Positions 25,243 to 36,003 of a stretch of 64,000 bases of DNA are shown here, one piece after another. The notes below the pieces were generated by a model. The model was given only the letters and a program-made list of their open reading frames with translations. It did no database searches and was not told where the DNA came from. This stretch comes from Brachypodium distachyon. Taxonomy: Eukaryota; Streptophyta; Magnoliopsida; Poales; Poaceae. Positions within the stretch are counted from its first letter, which is position 1, and the number at the start of each line of letters is the position of its first letter. Both the position numbers and the translations under genes were made by a program. The DNA is taken from assembly GCF_000005505.3 (NCBI RefSeq), contig NC_016132.3:16792501-16856500 (forward strand), in the 5' to 3' direction.

Positions 25243-25695
25243 TCTCGCTGTCCAAACGGACAATGGTCGAGAGTTTGACAACGTCGCATCCCGCACCTTC
25301 TTCGCTACCCACGGCATCCCCTTGCGCCTCTCCTGCCCATACACATCCCCAGAAAACGGTCGTGCTGAGCGCATTCTTCATACCCTCAACGACACCATCA
25401 GTGCTCTTCTCTTCCACGCCCACATGCCCGGCCACTTCTAGACGGAATTAAGCTCTCTCCACTGCCACTTTCCTCATCAACCGCGTCCATGTCGAGCACG
25501 AGACCAAGCCACACCGTTTTAGCTCCTCTACGTACGGCATCCCACCAGATTATTCCCCCCTACGTGTCTTCGGCTGTCTCTGTTACCCAAGCACTTCGGC
25601 CACATCCCCTCACAAGCTTGCGCCGCGTTCTGCCGCATGCATTTTCCTTGGCTATTGCCCTGAGCATAAAGGCTACCGGTGCTATAACTGCAGTA
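25243..25695 (+). pseudogene. Copia integrase fragment (degraded)
   Basis: Frame-hopping translation gives QTDNGREFDN, then THGIPLRLSCPYTSPENGRAERI, HTLNDT, TFLINR, RVFGCLCYPS and FLGYCPEHKGYRCYN. This is the core and C-terminal part of a Ty1/copia integrase (rve domain) with the second catalytic Asp in TDNG and the Glu in ENGRAE. A stop after GHF (Trp codon to TAG) and at least two frameshifts break it. It is on the opposite strand to the gag-like piece nearby, so they are probably different insertions. Confidence 0.85.
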
Positions 25696-25899
25696 CGTAT
25701 ATATTGGGATGTGTTTTCTGCTCTATGTTATCTATGGTACTCGGCCGGTTGCCCCATAATCTAATCATCAGATTGATCGACTGGCCCATTCATCTAAAAA
25801 GCGGCACAACCTTTTAGATAAATATTTTTATATTCACATGTCGCGATAGTATCTTCTATCTTCTATATCAAAATAGGAGCCCCCACTAAATGATTTTTC

Positions 25900-26360
25900 A
25901 AATGCAAGCACGCCATCTCGACGGGTCCACCACCATGCCATGCAAATAATGCAACATCGTCAAGTCATGCATGCCATTTTGTCAACCAATGCATATGTTC
26001 GTTTACATTTTTACATTAAGATGAACCTGCCACTACATTATTTATCTCAACATGGAAGCATGCCAGTATGCCACCCTACGGGCCCACCACACTATGTCAT
26101 GCAAATGATGCCACATCATCAAGTCATGCATGTCTTTTTTTTTTCAACTCATGCATGTATTCATTTACATTTTTACGCTAATATTTCAAATCAAACGTAC
26201 CATGGCGCTTTATCAATTCAATCCTGTCTTCTTTTTTGAAAAAAAAATCTCTTTTTTTACACACCATTTTGTCATGCAAAACATTTCAAACCATGCATGT
26301 ATTCATTTACATTTTTGCATTAATCTATGAACTCAAACCATGCCATCTCACCAATTCAAT
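25900..26360 (+). repeat. Diverged tandem units of ~145-160 bp
   Basis: The phrase ATGCATGTATTCATTTACAT with the following TTTT(A/G)C occurs near 25989, 26148 and 26292. Other shared words are GTCATGCA and CCATGCCA. The unit length and divergence suggest an old tandem array or several copies of one small element. There is no coding potential. Confidence 0.6.
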
Positions 26361-26399
26361 CATATCTTCTTTTTTTAGAAATGTCTTCTCATCGTATTC

Positions 26400-27690
26400 A
26401 TCATTTTTGTCACGTACTTAGTTTATATATCTCTAAATGTAAAAACAAGAACACTTCTACATTTTCCCAATTAATTTTAGCTAATTTTAAACATCTATTT
26501 ATGCATTTGTTTAACAATCTAGGTATTTTTTATGTTTGGGTGTAGGTTCTAGTTTTGCCACAAGTCTCCGAGATGTCAGGACCAGCCAGCTGCGATGGCC
26601 AGCAGAAAATGTGTAACCCGTGTAGCCATGTAGGCCGCTAGCGTTAATTTGCAACCACACCCGCATTGGTACGCACCTCGATCGGAGTATTGCAGATTCT
26701 AGGCTAGAAAGATTGATCTCTCACGATCGGACTGTCTAGACTCTGAGGTAGATGACGTGTACATGGAGTACAGTATAATGATAATTAAAAAGCTCATACA
26801 TGCACGCACGCACGCACGCGTCGCATGCATACGTACGGATGTACGTGAACTGACGGCCGGCAAATTAAGCTTTGCAGCACGAGGAAGACGCGCCCGATCG
26901 GAAATTAAATCTGGTGGTGCCGAGAACGCGAGCCAGCAGTCTCTTTGGAGACTCAAGATGGCAACGGCCCGCGAAACCGTGTACGGGCGGGTTTTACACA
27001 GTTCGGTTACTCCCATGAAATTAGTGAATATGATAACCGAACAAGCTTCAGGTATGGGTACGGGTCAAATCTAATTTCCGTGGGTTTGTTCGGGGGTCAA
27101 AAGTTAAACCCAACGACGGGTTCAAATTTGGTCCAGCACTCCCTAAACCCAATACCCAATGGGTTTCACAAAAAATAAGATATAACTCGTATATATGAGC
27201 CAGTTCAGCCCATCGTAAAGAAAATCTTAGGTATATAACATATTTCTAATCCTAATTCACTCCTCCAAATTACTAGCCCCCATTCTATCAACATTCCAAG
27301 CCGCTTGCTCCCTCCATGCGACGGCGCGGCATGCTCACTCCCTTCACATCGCTTCATCATTAGACTGTTTACTATCATTGTGCCATTAAAATGGGTTGTT
27401 TTTGTGTCGTTATACTGCTATTTTTTCCTGCATGTGTTGTGTACTTTCACGGTTTCAGGTTACCCTACACTCCTAATTTGTAATTACCTTAAAGTCAAAA
27501 AACAGGATTCCTGCCGCAAGACCCCTACGTCCAGCAAGAGAAACAAGAACAAAGGTCCCGCCAGCAGCAGAGAGCAAAACAAAACGTCTCACAGAAGCCA
27601 AAGGCGTCTCTTCTTGCCTACCAGGTAAAATAAGCAAAACATAGAACATGCCAAATCGTTGCTAACAAAGGCAAACAAGTAGCATTCCCT
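26400..27690. other. Intergenic region, mostly featureless
   Basis: Contains a CACG microsatellite at about 26804-26820 and a 107-codon plus-strand ORF at 27305-27628 with no recognisable content. I see no convincing gene or element boundary here. Confidence 0.4.
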
Positions 27691-29337
27691 TGAGAAATAC
27701 TCCATGTTCAATAGGATACAGACTCATCAGCGCTAAGAATTAATACATAATATTAACATCCAGTCTCAATAGTTTAACTACATAGTTGCATAACCTACTG
27801 CAATACTATACTGATAACTGATGCATCATAATTTGGATGTGACGGAACGTATCATGAGCTTTCACAAGGAGCAACGGCCTACATCCATCCATATCTTATA
27901 TTCTTGGTACCGTCAAGCCTGCAAGTTGAATTATGCAACAGCTTTCTTTTAGACCAATAATGTGTGAGATCGCTAGAAATTTGGAGAATATGATATATTT
28001 GCATACTTGGGGATCCAAGCCAATGTGTTTCACAATCTCCATCTTCCTGGTAACATACTCATGATACATCTTTGGTTTATAAAGCTGAAAATGAAAATGA
28101 CAATGAGATGCAATCTTTGAAGAATAAATCAGAAATTTTACATTAAATACTACAAAAAGCATGCATACCTTATTCCAAACAGCCCCCTTAATCAACTCAC
28201 GTACGCCATTCTCTTCAGCCTAAAGCAAACAAATACATGTGTACGTGCGTGTGTGTCATTGATGAGATTAAGAACATAGCATTCCAAGCACATACATGAT
28301 AACTATACATCCTACTTACCTCATCAGGGATGCCTTCCACGCAAGTACGAAACTAGACAAGAAACAATGGCGATGAAATGCATTAGCTAACATAATGCAC
28401 AGATCAAAACTCAGAGGAGCAAGGCATCAACATATGATAATTATAAGAACTTACATTTGATTCTAGATCCAAAACTTCATTATGATCCAGTGCACATTGG
28501 ATATAGTCTTTAAATCGAGGGAATATATCCTCTCGATGGACTGCCTTCAAAGCTTCTTCAAAAGAAATCTGAGCAGTGTTCAAGAAAGGAAACATAGATC
28601 ACCATGCATGTAAAACAGGCAATACACAAACAGACACAACTACTGTGGTTTCTTTCTAAATAGCACCAAGGTTTGGTTGCATAAGTACACACAAATCATG
28701 ATTCCACAGCACGGTACGATGCTAACCTTTTGCTCAGTGACACGCTTCCAAATCTCATAATAGAGAAGATCATGGTCTTCACGATTCGCATAATTAAAGA
28801 CCACGTTCCACATGTGCTCCTGAACAAATGGAATGTTGCAGGCAAATACAATCAGGACCTGTGTTGACCACAGGAATTAAAAATATTGATAAGATACCGT
28901 ACCATATAGGCAAGGAAAGTAGTATCACACTTCATGTGGGGAAAGCCTTCCGCGATCTTCACTGCTTGGCGAAATGCTATATTTTGCTTCACCAGCAACT
29001 GAAAAGCAAAGAACTTAGCATGGCACCATACTTATACTATTTTTGTACAATCACTCCATCATTTTCTTTAGGGCCTACATACCTCAGGAGATGAATGTTT
29101 ACATGTAACAAGATAACGTTTAATCCACTATGCAAAAAGACAATGGTTATCAGTATATCCAAAAAAAAGTTCAAGAAATTGGCATATTATGAACTTCCAT
29201 AGCTTTATCCGAAAGTGCATACCTTCATTTTCTTCGATAATTCTTCAAAGAGCTTTAGGTACTCTTCATCCATTTCATAGGTAGTAAACCATAAGTATTT
29301 CTTCCAATTGAGGAACCTTGAACCACCCTGCATTAAA

Positions 29338-29359
29338 GGGGGGGGGGGGGGGGGGGGGG
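29338..29359 (+). repeat. Run of 22 G
   Basis: On the minus strand this is a run of 22 C just upstream of the exon 3 acceptor TTTAATGCAG of copy 2, that is, in the polypyrimidine position. A second run of exactly 22 G occurs at 32766-32787. Confidence 0.9.
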
Positions 29360-29509
29360 ATGCAACTTCAGCCATTAATTTCTATCAAAAAATATTTTTT
29401 CCCACATACAAAAAGTTTAACACAACAAAGTTACAATGTGACAAATATAACTATGACACCTTTAGATGATCAATCCAAATGCAGATAAAGATTCTACTAA
29501 TTGTTACTA

Positions 29510-29622
29510 CTCCCTCCGACCGGTATTACTTGTCTCAAATTTGCCAAAATACGGATGTATCTATGTGTAAAAAGCGTCTACATAAATGTAATATTTCGAC
29601 AAGTAATTTCGGCCGGAGGGAG
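29510..29622. mobile_element. Stowaway MITE, 113 bp, TSD TA
   Basis: The termini CTCCCTCCGACCGGTATTAC and its near-complement ending GGCCGGAGGGAG are flanked by TA at 29508-29509 and 29623-29624. It lies in the intron 2 remnant of copy 2. Same length as the element at 22376. Confidence 0.92.
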
Positions 29623-30462
29623 TATTAAACTTTGACGACCATAACAAGAGTTTGTAACTAGAACAAACAAGACATTTTAGTTACCAGGACTAGAGGCCTC
29701 CAAGAATCTAGTGTTCTACAGATTTCTTAAAGTACCCCCAAAACAAAATGTATGTTGTAAGGGCTGACATTATTGAACCTGATAAAAAATATCAACCCCC
29801 CTCTAAATACATGATGTCCCAGGATGTGTGCAATCAAACCTTTCTATCTTTGACCACTAATTCATTGGAAACCCAGCATAATCTACGACATTGTCTATTT
29901 TGGAACAGATGGTGTACTAAAATTATGTGCCACGACATCGGTGAAATTCTGAGTTTCTACCACAAAAAGGATTCCTGCAAAGTATGGTTAAATCACATCC
30001 AGTTCAATACTTCAATAAAATCTCCAGAGAAGCCAAGTTCCAATCCTAGCTAGGAAATGAGATGGCCAAGAACCAACAAATCTTATAGGTACTCATGTAT
30101 GTCTAAAGCCTTTCCTCAAAGCTAGAATCAACAGCAAACTCAATGGAATCCACATGTATGCTGCAGACTGCAGTTACCTATGGCAGAAGACTAGATTGTA
30201 GTTCTTAAAGTAGCCAACAATTTCATTTCCAACCCAACAAGTCTCTCTTGTTACCAGCAGTTAAGGAAGCTCCAAGGGTAATAGGACAATAAATTATATA
30301 TTGACCAAAATCCTCATAAACTATAGACAGAATATTGCCATGTCATTGTAACACAAGTTTTTATTTCCGGATGTATTAACAGAAGCAAACACTAAACTAT
30401 CCATCCTTACAAGTATTAACGAACACACTTACATTTACATGTACATTCTTAAGGACGAGGCG

Positions 30463-30782
30463 CTGACATGAGATGCCCCTTGCTGGGCTGGCCACACTGC
30501 ACATTGAGCTCCTGGGCTATGCCGCGACGCGAGCTACTGGGCCTGGCCTGTCGCGGGAGCACGCTGCGCGGGCGGGGGCAGTCGCGGGAACACGCTGCGC
30601 GCGGGGAGAGAGCAGGCGCGCACGCGTAGAAGCTGATCGCATGCGCCGCTCGTAAGGGTTAAGTGGCGACCGCCGCCGTCTAGCAGAGTCCTTTTGGAAT
30701 CCCGCGAATCCAAGGGAGAGGAAAAACATCCCTAAAAAACCTAAAACAAGAGAGCAGGCGACGCGGCGTCGGCGGCTTTACC
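30463..30782 (+). promoter_or_regulatory. GC-rich promoter/leader of the RGG gene, with a short direct repeat
   Basis: Begins exactly where homology to copy 1 ends and runs to the start codon at 30783. It includes two copies of GTCGCGGGAACACGCTGCGCG-like sequence (about 30548 and 30579). High GC and position suggest a core promoter and 5' UTR. Confidence 0.45.
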
Positions 30783-31233
30783 ATGCACGGTGGCGGTGGG
30801 GGGCAACAAGGTCGAGGCCGCGGGGGGCGAGGCAGGGGCGTGGGTCGAGGCCGCGTCGGCGCTCCAATGCTAGGTGGCGTCGTGGGCCATGGCCAGGATC
30901 GAGGCACCAGCAGCGGAGGACATGGCGGAGGGGGGGTTTCGCGGCTGAGCCGCAATCGAGCCATGATTCTGGTAAGTTAATTGCTGTCCCCATTTGAATG
31001 GAGATGAACTTGCAATTTTATCGTCGTTGCAGGAATTAGGGTCGCTTCCATGGTTTATTTGTGCTCTATTTACAGTAGAATCAGCAGGAAGAGTTCTCTG
31101 CAACTCCTCAGCGCCGCCTTGGTGCGCCGAACCCCCTTGCGAACGAGTGACCCTAGTCCTTTACTCACACCAAAACGACAGTATCTGTGTTGGATGTCTG
31201 ACCTTGCATAATCCCATTGTACCGTTGATTCAG

Positions 31234-31402
31234 GAGAGGAAGTGGGCGTTGGTGGATGTCTGGATGACTGCTTAAGTTGGCACACAACCTGTGGCCTTGT
31301 TTCGTTTGCAAAATTAATGGAGAGGAAGTGGCCAGTGGGCGTTGGTGGATGACTGCTTAATTAAGTTGGCACAACATGTGGCCTAGTTTCGTTTGCAAAA
31401 TA
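31234..31402. repeat. 86-bp tandem duplication, diverged
   Basis: Units begin GAGAGGAAGTGG at 31234 and 31320. Both contain GCGTTGGTGGATG, GACTGCTTAA, AAGTTGGCAC and TTTCGTTTGCAAAAT, with small indels. It lies in an intron of the RGG gene. Confidence 0.85.
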
Positions 31403-32765
31403 CATCTAATTTAGTTGTCTCTTAATCCAGAAATCTAAGATGCACGAGCGATCCAAGTTGACTGGATCAGAGGGGAAGGGGGTAAACTCTAGTCTGTTAT
31501 AGCAAACAGGAAGCATGGCAAAAACTCCATTTAGGCTATTATTATTAAGACCGATCAGGATTCAGGGTAACTGCCATCTCCAAGGAGAAGGAGCTTCACT
31601 CACACCTTGATGACCACCTTGACCTGTTGGACGACAGGCTTTGTAGCCTCAATTGGGAGGGCATGAGATACACATCCCACGAGTTCTCCAGCCTAGGTGC
31701 TCGTTTTCACTTAAAGGTGATCAAGGGGTTTGCTTTCTCCCTCCCATGAGTCAAATCATCGGTCTGATGGATTTACTCGGTTGTTTTTAAATGGTGGTGG
31801 GAGGATTATCAAGACTGATGATGTCGCCACAATCTTGTTGCAGGCTGAATTGGGTGGAGATTGCGTTAGCCTGATTAACTCCGCATGCATTGTACTCTAC
31901 CAATGGCAGATATAGGATTTTAACAACGGCGGTGCCACGCTTTGCACGCATAATTTAGCCACCGTGCATAAATGTCACAACATTCAACTCATAATTTGAA
32001 ATTTTGTTAAAATTGCAATGCAACGTGTTGTGGCCGTTCGAGGTAGCATGCATATATAGCAATGGTGTGCACTATTTAATTGCCAATGTGCGAACAACAC
32101 AAATTAGATGCCCAAATTTAATACAATAGAAAAACACATTCGTAGATATTTGCATATATAGATATACTACAAGAAGGCGGATGCCACCTTCTGGGAAGTG
32201 GCTTCTGTGGATTTAGGACACTGGCCTATGGCATACAGGCTGTGACACACCTATTTTGTACCCTGGAGGCAAGTAGTCCACAAGCAGGTTTTGCTGTGGT
32301 TTCTTTGGCTTGTTCCGTATAAAACAAGCCGCTTTATACATGCTTACGATTGTTTCTATTTAATGATTGGACGGCTCCTGCCAGATTTCTTGATTTCTGT
32401 TAATTTCTCAGCTGCCTTGAGCACATGTAGGCGTATATTGATTTTTCTGTTTGTCTTCCAGACTCAAGAAAAGAAGACAAAGAAGGTTTTGTGATACCCT
32501 TCACCTTAAAAAGAGTGCAGATGGTAGAGGTTATGGATATAGGACAAAGGGGAAAGTTGGAAATGGCAAAGCCAAGCGATATCTTCCCGTCCCACAAAAT
32601 GGAAGTGTTCTTAGAGCATCTCCAGCCGCGCCCCCTAAAGGCCCCCTAAATGGGTTTGGGGGGCGCCGGAGCCTAAAATCCGACCCAGCCGGCCTCCCCA
32701 ATTTGTTTTTTCATCTGGCGCGGCCCAGAAATTTATCCGGTGCCCCTAGGCCGAACCCAACCCAC

Positions 32766-32787
32766 GGGGGGGGGGGGGGGGGGGGGG
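32766..32787 (+). repeat. Run of 22 G inside the Harbinger element
   Basis: Lies in the leader between the left end and the transposase start. The length equals that of the run at 29338-29359. Confidence 0.9.
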
Positions 32788-33045
32788 CGAGGGCGCCGGC
32801 TGGGGCGCAAAACCACGCGGGCCAGCACTGTCAGCGGCACAACCCCAAAAACGCACCCTGTTTGCCCCGATTTGCCCCGAATCGCCGACTTCCACCCCCG
32901 AATCGCCGCCGCATAGATCTTACCTTGCCGCCGCAGTTCCAGTTCCGCCGTCCACCGCCGGCCAGTTCCAGCACCGCCTCGGTGCCCACCCAGCGGCCAC
33001 CTCCTCGCTTCTTGCCGTCAAGGTGTTCGGAGATTTGCCAAGGCC

Positions 33046-34304
33046 ATGGATTCGGACAACGAACAGATGCTCGCCGCGCTTTTTGACGAGGAAGTCGCCG
33101 CTGTCAATGATGCTGCCTCCGGCGGCGAACAGGAGCATCAACTCATCCTCGACTACTGCATGCTGCTGCATTGTTTCGGCGTCGAACAGGAGCATGGAAG
33201 GCTACTGTATGCTGTACGCCGACTACTTCGCCGATGATCCATTGCACAACGATGTGATCTTTCGGCGCCGATTCAGAATGTCTCGGAAGCTTTTTTTGAA
33301 GATCGCTGAGTACCTCCGGGACTACGACGATTACTTCAAATTGAAGAGGGACGCCGTCGGCACACTCGATTTCACATCAATTCAGAAATGCACGGTATCC
33401 CTCCGGTTGCTTGCTTATGGAATTCCTGCCGATACACAGGACGACTACCTCCGCATGGCCGAGTCCATGACCATCGATTGCATGTACAGGTTCTGTAGGG
33501 CAATTGTGGCGGTGTTTGGAGAGCACTACTTGAGGACACCCACCGCAGAAGATAGCTCGGATCATGGCACAGAATGCAGAAAGAGGATTCCCAGGTATGC
33601 TTGGCAGCATCGACTGTATGCATTGGTCATGAAAGAACTGTCCATTTGCACACCAGGGCATGTATAAAAGCCACAAAGGATTATGCAGTGTGGTGCTTGA
33701 GGCGGTGGCCGATCAAGATTTGTGGATTTGGCATGTCTTCTTCGGTATGGCAGGATCGCACAATGACATCAATGTGCTGCAATGCTCGAATGTGTTTGCC
33801 AAGCTTGTTGAAGGCACTGCTCCTCCGGTGAACTATGAGATCAATGGCCATGTGTACAATAAGGGATACTACCTGGCAGATGGCATCTATCCAAGATGGT
33901 CGACCTTTGTGAAGACAATCTCAAACGCACCCGAGGAGCAAGATCTTGGTTTGCGATGCAACAGGAAGCATGCAGAAAGGATGTCGAGCGGGCATTTGGT
34001 GTGTTGTAGGCTCGATTTACCATCGTCCGGTACCCTGTTCTCACTTGGTCGAAAGATCAGATGTGGGAGTCATGACTGCCTGTGTGATCATGCACAACAT
34101 GATCATCGAGAGCGAGCGGGAATGTCCGTGTTTGACACTGAACCGTATGAACGGATGAATCCTCTAGCCAATGTTGATCACCAGGTGCCGGCCGCCTTTG
34201 CTGCTTTCCTCGGCCGGCGGCAAGAAATTCGAGACGCCGGTACTCATCAGCAGCTTCAAGATGATCTGGTCGAGCATTTGTGGAGGCTCCGAGGAAACGT
34301 TTAG
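33046..34304 (+). pseudogene. Harbinger transposase (DDE, plant PIF type), decayed
   Basis: The DDE transposase would cut and paste the element. The start at 33046 (MDSDNEQMLAALFDEE) matches the usual N-terminus. Then follow MEGYCMLYADYFADDP, FRRRFRMSRKLFLKI, SIDCMHW (first Asp), DLWIWHVFFGMAGSHNDIN (second Asp) and, in another frame, CRKDVERAFG (Glu), ending QLQDDLVEHLWRLRGN. Frameshifts occur near 33190, near 33585 and after 33930. A TGA replaces a Trp codon at about 33635 just after the first catalytic block. The protein cannot be functional as it stands. Confidence 0.88.
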
Positions 34305-35440
34305 TTTTTCTTATTTATTTGCTTGAATTTGATTAAATTTGTTTGAAATGTGATTCAAAACTTATCAAACAATGTGCTTGTTTCAATTTGCAATATTTGT
34401 AAAATTTGCTTTGGGGAGGCGTTTGGGGCCGTCGCCTAGGAAACGGTTTGACCTTAAAAACAAAAACCTGCCGGCGCACCCCCATACGGCCTAAAAAAGT
34501 GGCAGGCCGGACGCCAAATGGGGGGCGCGGCTGGAGATGCTCTTACACCTTGAAAGCTCAGATAGCCTATTCTGCTTAAAGATCATGCCAACAGTTCTCC
34601 ATCATAACATACTACATTTGGAAGGGCTGGTAGAGCAGGTGCACCAGAATGCAGTTGCAGCTTTTGTCTTAAGCTATTCTGGTTTGCTGTCTGAGCTAAT
34701 ATCAAAGAGGATACCGCTTGCCAATGATCTACGTGATGTTCTTCAGACGAGTTGCTTCATATTGTAAGGTAAAGACCTAATTATTTCTTATCGCCATATT
34801 ATTGTCACAATATAAGTGTCCCTTGAACTTAACCTGGTTCAGGGCTAGCTCCTCAACTCTTAGGGCCATGTACTTTACCCCCCTGGATACCATAGCAGGA
34901 TGGTTTTGCTCTAATGTGACATCTAAGAAGCAAGAAAACGATGGCATGTCATCCTAGTCACAGCATAAATTTAGTAAACAAAGAGCAAAAGTGGTGGTCC
35001 CTGCTGACCATGGCAGTAGAAGGAAGGAGAAGAATACCTAGTAGGCTAGTATAACATGTGGGTTCCACGAAATGTGTCATCCTATAGATGCTGACTCAAC
35101 ACTATTTATCCATGGGGTTATCATGTTAGAAATTTTGTTGACATGTTTGTGCCACAGCAGCTACAACTACCTTGGCTGGATCAAAGGGGGTAAAGTAAAT
35201 TGTTTTGAGAGTTGTGTGGGTTAAAGTAACTGGTTTTAAAATTGTTCAGCACTAATTTAAGGGCTGATGGGCAGTTGGGCTCTTATCTGTACTATTTTAT
35301 GGTGTTTCTAATATATATTTTGCTTTTTTGTTTTAGGCAACTTGTGGAGGGGTTAGATGAATTGAGAATCAACAATTATTACCATGGCAACTTTAGCCTG
35401 TCTACCACATATTATCAGATCGATGAAGATTTTATGGGCG

Positions 35441-36003
35441 GTGACCCTAACACTCACTCTTGAGAACCTTTGCACACTACACTACTTGGGATATCAAACT
35501 TGTGGAAACTCAACACTTTATTCACTATTTCAATGTTGGTACAACACTCTCTTTAGTGGCTACCCTACACACAACCCTACCATGGTAGCTCACTTCTCTA
35601 CTTGGTGTTGTGATACACTACTTGTGGTGATTGTGGTACACCTATGAGGTGGGGGCACCCCTATTTATACTTGTAGGAGACCATGTGGTACATCCCACTA
35701 CAATTCTCTAGAATACTCTACATGTATCCTAATTCTAGAGAATTCTCACTTATTCTTGAAACTTATCTTAACTATGTCCTTCCATGGTAAATTGCAACAC
35801 TCTTCAAGTAACCTCTCAAGGTTTCTAAAATATTCATATCTTCTCATATTCACTGGAAAGCTCCTTGTAAATATCTTCTCCTCCACTAATCCAAGGTATT
35901 CTAGCATCTTCTCAAATATGCATAACTAATTCTCAATACTCTCCAATTATCCAGAATATTCTAGAATATTCTCAAGTATGCATTGCTATTTCTCAACATT
36001 GGA
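35441..36003 (-). mobile_element. LTR-like sequence inside an intron of the RGG gene
   Basis: On the minus strand it contains a TATAAATAGGGG box (near 35659-35672) about one third from one end, and starts TGTTGAGAAATAGCAATG, as a solo LTR might. Repeated TTCTAGAATATTCTC-like motifs fill the right part. No target duplication was found, so the boundaries and the call are tentative. Confidence 0.3.

Larger units (their letters stand above)
27690..30462 (-). pseudogene. Inverted, 5'-truncated second copy of the unknown family (copy 2)
   Basis: Minus-strand sequence matches copy 1 (about 9.25-12.5 kb) exon by exon and in the introns. The last bases of exon 2 (30462 down to about 30445, encoding QRLVLK) are present and then homology stops abruptly, so exon 1 and most of exon 2 are missing. 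Exon 3 is intact here (RFLNWKKYLWF), showing the Trp lost in copy 1. The exon 5 acceptor is TTTTCAG. In the penultimate exon one base is lost near 28081-28083 (CTTATAAA versus CTTTTTAAA in the other copies), shifting the C-terminal frame. It carries a Stowaway element (29510-29622) and a 22-G run. Function is unknown. Confidence 0.82.
32614..34542 (+). mobile_element. PIF/Harbinger DNA transposon, 1929 bp, TSD TTA
   Basis: Perfect 22-bp terminal inverted repeats begin GAGCATCTCCAGCCGCGCC. TTA is duplicated at 32611-32613 and 34543-34545. The interior carries a decayed Harbinger transposase on the plus strand. The element sits inside an open reading frame of the surrounding gene, and perfect termini imply a fairly recent insertion or strong end conservation. 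Confidence 0.95.

Noticed and set aside
27305..27628. 107-codon ORF with a hydrophobic start and basic tail
   Set aside because: No similarity, no splice or promoter support, and it sits in repeat-rich intergenic DNA.
32150..32230. Possible CACTA-like terminus (TACTACAAGAAGGCGG)
   Set aside because: Only one end, no subterminal repeats and no partner.
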